From VBCK01 sp035511515 (GTDB lineage: Bacteria > Pseudomonadota > Gammaproteobacteria > Burkholderiales > Burkholderiaceae_F): a DNA stretch of 31,563 nt. Under the pieces are notes generated by a model. The model searched no databases, was not told the origin of the DNA, and was given only the letters and a program-made list of their open reading frames with translations. How positions within the stretch are numbered: the first letter of the stretch is position 1; every line of letters starts with the position of its first letter. A program made the translations under genes and the position numbers. Where the stretch lies: positions 1-31,563 of the forward strand of contig DATKFG010000061.1 of NCBI GenBank assembly GCA_035511515.1, written 5' to 3'. Shown here one piece after another: positions 7,868 through 15,740 of the stretch.

Positions 7868-8261
7868 GCGGTTCTTCGACACCCATGTATTGATTTATGC
7901 CTTCGCCGCCGACGATCCACGCAGCGCCCGCGCCGAAGCACTGCTTGCCGATGGTGGCGTAATCGGCGTTCAGGTGCTCAACGAGTTCACGAACGTCACC
8001 CGCAGAAAGCTGGCGTGGGAATGGGGCCAAATCGAAGCCGCGCTCGCGGTCATCGAGAGTCTGCTTGGACAGGCGCGCCCGCTGACCGCTGCCATACATG
8101 CGCGGGCTGTGAATCTGGCACGGGACAATGCGCTTTCGTTCTACGATGCACTGATCGTTTCCGCCGCCGCGGATGCCGGGTGCGGCGTGCTGCTGAGCGA
8201 AGACATGCAACACGGTCGCAGGTTGGGCGCCGTGATGATCCAGAATCCTTTCTTCGTATGA
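7857..8261 (+). CDS. vapC: VapC toxin, PIN-domain ribonuclease
   Basis: PIN-domain RNase toxin of 134 aa. The acidic metal-binding residues are in place: Asp8 in FFDTHVLIY, Glu43 in VLNEFTNV, Asp97 in FYDALIVSAA, and Glu115/Asp116 in LLSEDMQHG. VapC toxins act by cutting RNAs such as tRNAs or rRNA when released from VapB; the target here is unknown. All catalytic residues are present, so it looks active. It is coupled to vapB by an 11-base overlap, and the pair sits between unrelated single genes, consistent with an acquired module. Confidence 0.9.
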   Translation: MPVERFFDTHVLIYAFAADDPRSARAEALLADGGVIGVQVLNEFTNVTRRKLAWEWGQIEAALAVIESLLGQARPLTAAIHARAVNLARDNALSFYDALIVSAAADAGCGVLLSEDMQHGRRLGAVMIQNPFFV

Positions 8262-8299
8262 GTTCGTGCAGCGTCTGATTCGAACTCGCGCACCCTCCC

Positions 8300-10039
8300 A
8301 TGAACATCAACCACGACCTCCTGACGGTCGCGGAAAGGACAGCCTTCCGCCAGAGCGGCCGCAGCGACGAAGTCGCCCGCCTGTGCGCGGCCTACGCGCA
8401 AGCCTGGCCGAAGGAGGTCCAGGTACTGGAGTTCGGCCATTCGGCAGAAGGCCGGCCCATGCTCGCTTTGCTGGCTTGCCGGGGCGATCCGCGCGCGGTC
8501 CCGCTGCTGATGATCCAGGCGGGCATTCACCCGGGCGAAAGCGACGGCAAGGACGCGGGCTTCATCGCGTTGCGCGAGCTGCTGTCCGGTGCAGCCGCTC
8601 CCGGTGCCCTGCAGAAGGTGGCGGTGCTGTTCGTGCCGGCCTTCAACGTCGACGGCCATGAGCGCGTCGGCCGCTGGAACCGGCCCAATCAGAACGGCCC
8701 GGAACAGACCGGCTGGCGTACGACGGCCCAGAATCTGAACCTGAACCGCGACTACACCAAAGCCGACGCGCCCGAAATGCAGGCGCTGCTGCGCCTGATC
8801 AACGCGTGGGACCCCCTGGTGTTGGCGGACCTGCACGTCACCGACGGGGCGGACTTCGAGCCCGATGTGTCCATTCAGGTCGAGCCGATCCATCAAGGGG
8901 ACCCGAACCTGTACCCGATCGGGCGGCAGCTGCGCGATTCGTTGATCGACCGGCTCGCCGCTCAGGGCTCCCTGCCGCTGCCGTTCTACCCGGACCTGGC
9001 CCGTGCCGACGATCCCACCTCGGGTTTTGTGCTGTCCGTCTACTCGCCACGCTTCTCGACGGGCTATCTGCCCGCACGCAATCGCTTCACCGTTCTGGTG
9101 GAAACGCACTCCTGGAAAGACTATGCGACCCGAGTGCGCGTGACTCGCAATACGATCGTGGCGCTTGCCGAGCTCCTCGGCGAACATGGGTCCGCGTGGC
9201 GCCAGGCGGCGGCGCGCGCCGATCGGGATGCCGCCAGTCTGGCTGGCCGCGAAATAGCCCTGGACTACTCGTCGGGTTGGCGGGAGACCAGCAGGGTCGG
9301 TGCGGCGGTTGCCGAGCCGGCGAGCGACGAGGGCACCCTGATCGACTTTCGAGGGTACGCGTACACGCGCACCGCCTCGCCGATTTCCGGTGCGCTCGTG
9401 ACAACCTACGATCCGCACACTGCCCAAGTCTGGCGCGTTCCATTGCGCGACCGGGTCAGGCCAAGCATGCTGGCCACTGTGCCTCGCGCCTACCTCGTGC
9501 CGCCCGCGTACGCAGCGGCCATGGCGGCCAGGCTCGACCTGCATGGAATTCGCTTCGAGCAAATGGATCACTCCCTGCGCAAGGCTGCGGTGGAAGCCTT
9601 CCGGGCGACGCGGGTCACCTTCTCGCAGACACCATTTGAGGGCCGCTTGCGGGCGGCGCTGGAAGGAAGGTGGGACGCCGAGGCGCTCGATCTTGCGAGC
9701 GGCTCGTTGATGGTGCCGACCGCCCAACCGCTGGCGCGCCTGATCGTTGCGCTGTTCGAACCGCAGGCGCCGGACTCTTTCGCTGCTTGGGGCTTCTTCA
9801 ATGCCCACTTCGAGCAGAAGGAGCACATGGAACCCTACGTCGCCGAGCAGATCGCACGCGAGATGCTCGACCGGGACAGCGAGCTGGCCAGGCAATTCAA
9901 CGAGAAGCTTTGCGCAGATGCGGCGTTTGCGGCCGACCCGGCGGCACGCCTGGAGTTTTTCCTGCGCCGGCACCCATCGTGGGACGAGCGTTACAACCTG
10001 TACCCCGTCTATCGCGCCCACGAGCGATTCGGGCGATAA
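8300..10039 (+). CDS. M14-family zinc metallocarboxypeptidase-like protein
   Basis: Metallopeptidase of the M14 (carboxypeptidase A-like) clan, 579 aa. Zinc ligands are His77 and Glu80 in GIHPGES and His179 in DLHVTDG; NLNRDYTK near residue 150 supplies the substrate-binding Arg, and Glu269 in TVLVETHSWKDY is the probable general base. There is no signal peptide, so it should be cytoplasmic. Residues from about 330 to the end form a second domain I do not recognise; it contains ETSRVGAAV-like beta-rich sequence and a C-terminal helical part. The physiological substrate is unknown. It stands alone, 38 bases after vapC and 294 bases before the SGNH hydrolase gene. Confidence 0.85.
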   Translation: MNINHDLLTVAERTAFRQSGRSDEVARLCAAYAQAWPKEVQVLEFGHSAEGRPMLALLACRGDPRAVPLLMIQAGIHPGESDGKDAGFIALRELLSGAAAPGALQKVAVLFVPAFNVDGHERVGRWNRPNQNGPEQTGWRTTAQNLNLNRDYTKADAPEMQALLRLINAWDPLVLADLHVTDGADFEPDVSIQVEPIHQGDPNLYPIGRQLRDSLIDRLAAQGSLPLPFYPDLARADDPTSGFVLSVYSPRFSTGYLPARNRFTVLVETHSWKDYATRVRVTRNTIVALAELLGEHGSAWRQAAARADRDAASLAGREIALDYSSGWRETSRVGAAVAEPASDEGTLIDFRGYAYTRTASPISGALVTTYDPHTAQVWRVPLRDRVRPSMLATVPRAYLVPPAYAAAMAARLDLHGIRFEQMDHSLRKAAVEAFRATRVTFSQTPFEGRLRAALEGRWDAEALDLASGSLMVPTAQPLARLIVALFEPQAPDSFAAWGFFNAHFEQKEHMEPYVAEQIAREMLDRDSELARQFNEKLCADAAFAADPAARLEFFLRRHPSWDERYNLYPVYRAHERFGR

Positions 10040-10333
10040 CGATCTTTCGAGTTTCCGGGTCGATGCGTGCGCTCAGCGCATGCATGCGATTCCATCAACT
10101 CGCTTGTTGCCGGCGCTCGCAACGCGCAAGGTGAGCGCCGAATCGACGCTGTCTCAACACCCTGCGACGGCGATCAATCGGTAACCGATCTGTGAACGAA
10201 CGTGCGCTACGGTGGCGTGGAGCCCTGGCCGGATGCCGCACTTGCGTGATCACAGCGTAGAAACCGGCTCGGATTACGTCTGAGGGTTTGCTAGAGGCGA
10301 TCGATCTCACCAGCCCAGAAAGAGGAGAACGCC

Positions 10334-11197
10334 ATGAAGATACGCGACGGAAAGCTTGCAATGAAGCTGCGCCTGGCAGCAACCGGGCTGATCATCACCA
10401 GCGCGGTAACCCTGGCACCCGCCAGCGCCGCCGACGCGGACGAAGGTTCGGCCTTCCTCGCCCTGGGCGACAGCGTCTCGTTCGGTTTCATTGCGCAGGC
10501 GGGTTTCCAGTACGTCAACGCCGACAACTTCATCGCCTATCCGGCCTACGTTGCAGCCGAGCTGCACTCGAATGCCGTCAATGCCTCCTGCCCCGGGGAA
10601 ACGACCGGCAGCTTCATATCGGGGACCCTGCCGGACAACGGCTGCAGAGCCTTCCGAGCCGCAGCCCCGCTGCACGTCGCATACGCCGCAAGTCAGCTCG
10701 CATTCGCGACGACCTTCCTCACGACGCATCCGAGAACGCGGATGGTGACCATCGGCCTTGGGGGAAACGATCTGCGTCTGCTGCAAGCAGCTTGCTCGAA
10801 CGTCACCACGTGCATTCAAGCTGGCCTTGCGGCCGTTCTGGCCGGGGTGAGCTCGAACATGGACTCGATCCTGCGCAGTCTGCGTGCGACCGGTTTCGAC
10901 GGAACCCTTGTTGTGGTCAACGTCTACTCGCCCGACTACACCGATCCCACCTTCACCGGTGCCATCGGCGCCCTGGATCAGACCCTCGCAGCGGTCGCCA
11001 GCGTCCACGGCGCGGTGGTCGCTGACGCTTTCTCGGCATTCCAGAAGGCCGCATCGACGAGCTTTGCCGGCGGAAAGACGTGCATGGCGGGTCTGCTGAA
11101 CGCCAGTCCAGACGACCCGAATCTGTGTGATATTCATCCGAGTCAGTCGGGCCAGCAACTCCTCGCGGACGCGGTCGAAGCTGTCATCGAGCGATAG
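10334..11197 (+). CDS. Secreted SGNH/GDSL-family hydrolase
   Basis: Probable exported esterase or lipase of 287 aa. An N-terminal signal peptide is clear: a basic start, hydrophobic LAATGLIITSAVTLA and a likely cleavage after PASA (residue 32). SGNH blocks follow: block I ALGDSVSFGF with nucleophile Ser47, a GGND motif in block III, and DIHPSQSGQ near residue 265 with the catalytic Asp and His. Paired Cys residues (for example in SCPGETTG and NGCRAF) suggest periplasmic or extracellular disulfides. AGAGGAG 7 bases before ATG10334 marks the start. The 294 bases upstream contain no gene I can support, only presumed leader and promoter. The natural substrate is not deducible. Confidence 0.9.
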   Translation: MKIRDGKLAMKLRLAATGLIITSAVTLAPASAADADEGSAFLALGDSVSFGFIAQAGFQYVNADNFIAYPAYVAAELHSNAVNASCPGETTGSFISGTLPDNGCRAFRAAAPLHVAYAASQLAFATTFLTTHPRTRMVTIGLGGNDLRLLQAACSNVTTCIQAGLAAVLAGVSSNMDSILRSLRATGFDGTLVVVNVYSPDYTDPTFTGAIGALDQTLAAVASVHGAVVADAFSAFQKAASTSFAGGKTCMAGLLNASPDDPNLCDIHPSQSGQQLLADAVEAVIER

Positions 11198-11251
11198 GGT
11201 CTCTGGGACAGTCGCCCAATCGCCAGAGCAGATTGCGGGTGGTCACGGCCC

Positions 11252-11836
11252 TCAGGCGAAATCGCGCTGCACAGACTCAACGACCTGCCGCGGCAGCGCA
11301 TCGATCCGCTCCGAATAGTTCGGATGATCGACACCGGCGGCGAGCGCCGCGCCATCGCGCAACGCCGCCACCGCCGCCGCGTCGAACTCGAACCGGAGGA
11401 AATGCACGGCCGAGGTTTTCTTCTCGTTTTCCCGCTCCAGGTCCTCGTCCGCGATGGCGAAGATTCTCGGCAGGGGCCCGACCTGCAGATACACCCGGCG
11501 CTCGACGCCCCTGAGCCGCTCCAGCTCGATCCGGCGCCGCTCCGGGTCCTCGAACTCGATCAACATCGTGGCTTTCAGGTTGGTGCCGTCCGGGATCAGC
11601 GGCGTATAGGCATCGAGCTCGGCGCGAATGCCCTCCTCGTCGAAGGTGCGCTCGATCCGCAGCATTTCCTGGATCTGGTAGCGCACTGTGAGCTCATCCT
11701 CGAACACCAGCGTCACGTGTGGCCCGACGTGCACGGTCCGATCGCGCTTGTGCGCGATCACGCGCGAACGAAATTCCGCGCGCTGCCGCGCATACGACTC
11801 CAGGGTCAGCAGACTGTCGCGTGATATGGAAGGCAC
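11252..11836 (-). CDS. DUF3501 family protein
   Basis: A 194-residue protein of the DUF3501 family, function unknown. It is recognised by the N-terminal SRDSLLTLESYARQR phrase, the RTVHVGPHVTLVFED segment, the RYQIQEMLRIERTFDE helix and LIPDGTNLKATMLIEF. No metal-binding Cys motifs or membrane segments are visible. It begins with GTG11836, supported by GGGAG six bases upstream. It follows the GlpC-like Fe-S gene by 21 bases. In many proteobacteria DUF3501, this Fe-S protein and a rubrerythrin form a conserved trio, suggesting a role in peroxide or redox stress, which is inferred from context only. Confidence 0.85.
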   Translation of the reverse strand: MPSISRDSLLTLESYARQRAEFRSRVIAHKRDRTVHVGPHVTLVFEDELTVRYQIQEMLRIERTFDEEGIRAELDAYTPLIPDGTNLKATMLIEFEDPERRRIELERLRGVERRVYLQVGPLPRIFAIADEDLERENEKKTSAVHFLRFEFDAAAVAALRDGAALAAGVDHPNYSERIDALPRQVVESVQRDFA

Positions 11837-11857
11837 TCGAATCTCCCGTCGATCGAT

Positions 11858-13213
11858 TTACTCGATTCCATAAGCCATTCGAACCAGCGTGATCGGATGG
11901 GCCAGCTTCGGAGACGATTCGGCCCCGCTGCCCGGGTTCAGCTGGCCGATGCCCTGCTCGATGTGGTGGCCCGCCAGCTGGCAGTCGGAGCTGATGAAGT
12001 CCGGTCCCGGCTCCGCCATCGCGCGGAAGACCGGCCGGCCGATTTTCATGGCCGTCGCGTGAAACTCCTTTTTCAGGCCCCAGCTTCCCGCGTGGCCCGA
12101 ACAGCGCTCGACCGTGGTCACTTCGGTCCCCGGCAGCCACTTCAGAACTTCCTCGGTCTTGCGGCCGATGTTCTGAACGCGATCGTGGCACGGGATGTGA
12201 TAGGACACCCGGCCCAGCGGCCGGCTGAAGTCGGTACGCAGCAGCCCGTCGCGCCGGCGTGCCGCCAGGTATTCGAACGGGTCCCAGAACGCCGCCGCAA
12301 CCGCCTGCACGTCGGCATCGCCGGCGAACAGCAGCGGCAGCTGCTGCTTGAACATCAGGGTGCACGACGGAATCGCCGAAGCGATCGCATAGCCGTCGCG
12401 CGCCAGCGGCGCCAGCTTCGGTATGTTGACGTCCTTCAGCCGTTCGACGCCCGCCAGGTCGCCCAGCTCCAGTTTGGGCATCCCGCAGCAGGCCTCCTGC
12501 TTCACGAGCGTCACCGGGATGCCGTTGTGGGCCAGGATCTTCAACAGATCGTGGCCGATTCCCGGTTCGTTGTAGTTCACGTAGCAGGTCGAAAAAAGCG
12601 CCAGCTTGCCGGGGGTACGCTGGCCGTCGCGAACCGGCAGCGAGGCATCGGGGTGGGCGGTCGAGCGGAACTTGCGCCGGGCATATTCAGGACGCCAGGC
12701 GTTGCGATCGACATCGAGCGCGGCTTCGAGCGCGCGCCGCACGGGCGCTGTGCGACTGGCCGCGTTGACGGCATCGGTGACGACCGGGATTCCGGCCAGA
12801 TGCCCAAGCCCATCGGTCGAGGACAGGATGCGATCGCGCCACCGCCCGCCGGTGCGCTGGAATTCGACCGCCTTGGCGCGCAGCATCAGATGCGGAAAAT
12901 CGACATTCCATTCATGCGGCGGCACGTACGGGCACTTCGTCATGAAGCACATGTCGCACAGGTAGCACTGCTCGACCACCTTGCCGAAGTCGGATCGGGA
13001 CACGGTGTCGAGCTCGCCGCTGGCCGCGCTGTCGACCAGATCGAACAGGGTCGGAAAGGCTCCACACAGGTTCACGCAGCGGCGGCAGCCGTGGCAGATG
13101 TTGAAAACCCGCTCCAGCTCATTGTCGAGCCGGTCGGCCGCGTAGTACTCGGGGCTGCGCCAGTCGATCGGATGACGCGTGGGCGCCTGCAGGCTGCCTT
13201 CTCTGATGGCCAT
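11858..13213 (-). CDS. GlpC/HdrD-like Fe-S oxidoreductase subunit
   Basis: Iron-sulfur protein of 451 aa. It has two ferredoxin-type 4Fe-4S motifs, Cys40/43/46/50 and Cys83/86/89/94, followed by two CCG-type (heterodisulfide reductase D-like) domains: Cys210 with CCG at 242-244, and Cys342 with CSG at 371-373 and a final SDC at 411. This architecture passes electrons or handles thiols, as in GlpC and HdrD. It lacks an FAD partner here; its neighbours are rubrerythrin upstream and DUF3501 downstream, so it may shuttle electrons to the di-iron protein. The second CCG is degenerate (CSG). No obvious ribosome binding site precedes ATG13213. Confidence 0.88.
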   Translation of the reverse strand: MAIREGSLQAPTRHPIDWRSPEYYAADRLDNELERVFNICHGCRRCVNLCGAFPTLFDLVDSAASGELDTVSRSDFGKVVEQCYLCDMCFMTKCPYVPPHEWNVDFPHLMLRAKAVEFQRTGGRWRDRILSSTDGLGHLAGIPVVTDAVNAASRTAPVRRALEAALDVDRNAWRPEYARRKFRSTAHPDASLPVRDGQRTPGKLALFSTCYVNYNEPGIGHDLLKILAHNGIPVTLVKQEACCGMPKLELGDLAGVERLKDVNIPKLAPLARDGYAIASAIPSCTLMFKQQLPLLFAGDADVQAVAAAFWDPFEYLAARRRDGLLRTDFSRPLGRVSYHIPCHDRVQNIGRKTEEVLKWLPGTEVTTVERCSGHAGSWGLKKEFHATAMKIGRPVFRAMAEPGPDFISSDCQLAGHHIEQGIGQLNPGSGAESSPKLAHPITLVRMAYGIE

Positions 13214-13236
13214 GTTTGCGAGGAAAAAGAGCTGCG

Positions 13237-13319
13237 CCCGCCTTCGCTCGCTGCGCGAGCTACGGCGGGCAAGCCCACCCCGCGGGCTTGCCCGCCGCAG
13301 CCCGCAGGGCGAAGGCGGG
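13237..13319 (-). repeat. Multi-arm GC-rich hairpin between rubrerythrin and Fe-S genes
   Basis: Perfect nested inverted repeats: an outer 11-bp stem (13237-13247 with 13309-13319), an inner 13-bp stem (13264-13276 with 13284-13296, 7-base loop), and a small 6-bp hairpin GCTCGC-TGC-GCGAGC in the left shoulder. It begins directly at the rubrerythrin stop codon and is followed, eight bases later on the minus strand, by five T residues. It could be a partial terminator, an mRNA stabiliser that sets rubrerythrin above the downstream genes, or a mobile REP-like element. Confidence 0.7.
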
Positions 13320-13739
13320 TCAGTCGACGATCGAGTCCAGCGTCTTCTGAAACTTGTTGGCGTGCGAGCGTTCGGCCTTGGCCAGAGTCTCGAACCAATC
13401 GGCGATTTCCTCGAAGCCTTCGCCGCGGGCGGCCTTGGCCATGCCCGGATACATGTCGGTGTATTCGTGCGTCTCGCCGGCGATCGCCGCCTTCAGATTG
13501 GCGCGCGTGGGCCCGATCGGAAGGCCGGTCGCGGGGTCGCCCACCAGCTCCAGATACTCCAGGTGCCCGTGCGCGTGCCCGGTCTCGCCCTCGGCGGTCG
13601 AGCGGAATACGGCCGCCACGTCGTTATAGCCCTCGATGTCCGCCTTGGCCGCGAAATACAGGTAGCGACGGTTCGCCTGCGATTCGCCCGCGAACGCGTC
13701 CTTCAGATTGGTCTCGGTCTTGGTTCCCTTCAGCTTCAT
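13320..13739 (-). CDS. Rubrerythrin-family di-iron protein without rubredoxin domain
   Basis: Ferritin-like di-iron protein of 139 aa. Ligand positions match rubrerythrins: Glu19 in AGESQANRRY, Glu52 and His55 in GETGHAH, Glu89 and Glu92 in AGETHEYTDM, and Glu123 with His126 in AERSHANKF. The usual C-terminal rubredoxin domain (paired CxxC) is absent, so electrons must come from another protein; the GlpC-like Fe-S protein encoded next is the obvious candidate. Members reduce hydrogen peroxide in the cytoplasm. GGGAGA seven bases before ATG13739 supports the start. It is the first gene of a three-gene operon with the Fe-S and DUF3501 genes. Confidence 0.93.
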   Translation of the reverse strand: MKLKGTKTETNLKDAFAGESQANRRYLYFAAKADIEGYNDVAAVFRSTAEGETGHAHGHLEYLELVGDPATGLPIGPTRANLKAAIAGETHEYTDMYPGMAKAARGEGFEEIADWFETLAKAERSHANKFQKTLDSIVD

Positions 13740-13846
13740 CGGGCATCTCCCATCAAGTCAGTCGGTGGACGGTGCCGCACCGCCCCGTCAGCACGACGCA
13801 CCGGACCGTCGTCGAATGTACGCGCCGGTGCTCGATTGATCCATTG

Positions 13847-13859
13847 AATTGTTGCAATT
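13847..13859 (-). promoter_or_regulatory. AT-rich dyad upstream of the rubrerythrin operon
   Basis: AATTG-TTG-CAATT is a perfect 5-bp dyad inside an AT-rich patch (about 13835-13870), 108 bases before the rubrerythrin start, in the 192-base gap after the acyl-CoA dehydrogenase gene. A weak -10-like TACATT (minus strand, 13820-13815) lies downstream. It may be an operator of a redox or iron regulator, but I cannot assign one. Confidence 0.25.
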
Positions 13860-13931
13860 GTTTCGATAGTGACAGGCTATGCGGCGATCCGGCCCCGAAT
13901 CGAGCCGGCGGCTCAGCCGATCGCAATCAGC

Positions 13932-15737
13932 TCAGAACTCATCGGCCGCCAGCGCGAGCGCGCCGGCGCCGCCCGCCAGCACGGCCGTGGCCAGCGGCGG
14001 CGCCTGCGTCAGCACGTGATCGCAGAAAAATCGCGCGGTGGCGATCTTGGCGCGCAGAAACGCCGCGTCGGGCGCACCGGCTGCGATGCGGTCTTCCGCC
14101 GCCAGCGCTGCGCGCGCCAGTTGCCAGCCGCCGTGGACGGTCCCGGCCAGGCGCAGATAGGGAACGGCGCCGGAAAATGCGGCGCGAACGTCCGCGTCGA
14201 TGGTTCGCACCAGGTAGTCGACGACCCGTTCGTAGGCGTCGACGCCGGCCGTCAGGTGGGCATGGATCGCCGCAAAATCGGCCGCGCGGCGCCGCTTGAC
14301 CTGCGCGGCGGTCTCGCGCATCTGTCCGATCAGCGAGCGCGCCACCGCCCCCTGATCGCGCGCCGTCTTGCGCGTGAGCAGGTCGTTGGCCTGGATCGCG
14401 GTGGTGCCTTCGTAGATCGGCAGAATCCTGGCGTCCCGGTAATGCTGGGCCGCGCCGGTTTCCTCGATGTAGCCCATGCCGCCATGCACCTGGATGCCGA
14501 GCGAGGTCACCTCGACGGCCATCTCGGTGCTCCACCCTTTCACGATCGGCACCAGGTATTCGTAGACCGCCTGCGCCTGCGCTCGCAGTTCAGCATCCGG
14601 ATGCGCATGCGCCAGGTCGCACTGCGCGGCCGCGACGTAGGCCACCGCGCGGGCCGCCTGCGTCTGCGCCCGCATCAGCATCAGCATCCGGCGCACGTCC
14701 GGGTGCTCGATGATCGCCACCGGCCCGGCCGATCCCTGCACCGCGCGGCTCTGGAGGCGCTCGCGCGCGAACTGCGCCGCCTGCTGGTAGGCGCGCTCCG
14801 CCACCCCGATCCCCTGGATCCCGACCTGGAACCGGGCCGCGTTCATCATGATGAACATGTACTCCAGGCCACGGTTGGCCTCGCCGACGATCTCGGCCAC
14901 CGCACCTCGGCCGGCCTGCCCGTGCCCTTCGCCGTAGATCAGCACAGCGGTCGGGCTGGCCTTGATGCCCAGCTTGTGCTCGATCGAGGCGCAATACACG
15001 TCGTTGCGCGCACCGCGGGCGCCATCGGGGCCCACCACGTACTTGGGCACGATGAACAGCGACAGGCCCTTGACGCCGTTCGGGGCCCCGGGCACGCGCG
15101 CCAGCACCAGGTGCACGATGTTGTCCGACAGGTCGTGCTCGCCGTAAGTGATGAAGATTTTCTGCCCGAACATGCGGTACGTGCCGTCGGCCTGCGGCTC
15201 CGCGCGGGTGCGAACCTGCGCCAGGTCCGAGCCGGCCTGAGGCTCGGTCAGGTTCATCGTCCCGGTCCAGCTGCCGTCGATCAGCCGCGGCACGTAGACC
15301 GACTGCTGCCGATCGGTGCCGGCCGTCATCAGCGCTTCGATCGTCCCGTCCGTCAGCAACGGGCACAGCGCGAACGACAGGTTGGCCGCCTGCAGCATCT
15401 CCTGGCACGGCGTGGCAACCAGCTTGGGCAGGCCCTGGCCCCCGAAGCGGGACGAATGCTGAAGCCCCTGCCATCCACCCTGCACGAACGAATGGAACGC
15501 GGCACGAAAGCCCGGCGGAGTGGTCACCTCGCCGGCGGCCCACGTGGACGGCTGCCGATCGCCGGTCGCATTCAGCGGGGCGACGACCTCCGACATCAGC
15601 TTGGCGCATTCCTGCAGTACCGCATCGACCGTTTCGTCGGACGCGTCCTCGAAGCCCGGCAGTTGCTGCAGCTGCCGCAAGCCGGCCAGTTCCTCCATCG
15701 CGAAGCGCATGTCGCGCAGCGGAGCCTCGTAGCCCAT
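13932..15737 (-). CDS. Acyl-CoA dehydrogenase (large, DmdC/FadE-like)
   Basis: FAD enzyme of 601 aa that makes the alpha,beta double bond in acyl-CoA, passing electrons to ETF. Typical segments are MNLTEPQAGSDLAQVRT (flavin and substrate contact), GQKIFITYGEHD, and the FAD-binding QVHGGMGYIEETGAAQHYRDARI with the catalytic base Glu443 in IYEGTTAIQANDL. The length, with an N-terminal extension and a C-terminal domain of about 130 aa, matches the 3-methylmercaptopropionyl-CoA dehydrogenase (DmdC)-like subgroup, which also contains general medium-chain enzymes; I do not assign the substrate. It lies 3 bases after etfA, so dehydrogenase and its electron acceptor are made from one operon. Confidence 0.93.
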   Translation of the reverse strand: MGYEAPLRDMRFAMEELAGLRQLQQLPGFEDASDETVDAVLQECAKLMSEVVAPLNATGDRQPSTWAAGEVTTPPGFRAAFHSFVQGGWQGLQHSSRFGGQGLPKLVATPCQEMLQAANLSFALCPLLTDGTIEALMTAGTDRQQSVYVPRLIDGSWTGTMNLTEPQAGSDLAQVRTRAEPQADGTYRMFGQKIFITYGEHDLSDNIVHLVLARVPGAPNGVKGLSLFIVPKYVVGPDGARGARNDVYCASIEHKLGIKASPTAVLIYGEGHGQAGRGAVAEIVGEANRGLEYMFIMMNAARFQVGIQGIGVAERAYQQAAQFARERLQSRAVQGSAGPVAIIEHPDVRRMLMLMRAQTQAARAVAYVAAAQCDLAHAHPDAELRAQAQAVYEYLVPIVKGWSTEMAVEVTSLGIQVHGGMGYIEETGAAQHYRDARILPIYEGTTAIQANDLLTRKTARDQGAVARSLIGQMRETAAQVKRRRAADFAAIHAHLTAGVDAYERVVDYLVRTIDADVRAAFSGAVPYLRLAGTVHGGWQLARAALAAEDRIAAGAPDAAFLRAKIATARFFCDHVLTQAPPLATAVLAGGAGALALAADEF

Positions 15738-15740
15738 GGT

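Noticed and set aside
8141..10021. A 626-codon open frame on the minus strand opposite the M14 peptidase gene
   Set aside because: Antisense shadow of a gene with clear catalytic motifs; it has no recognisable domain and would run into vapC.
10040..10333. Small gene or RNA in the 294-base gap before the SGNH hydrolase gene
   Set aside because: No frame with a ribosome binding site and no stable structured element stood out; apart from the AGAGGAG ribosome binding site at its end I see nothing in it.
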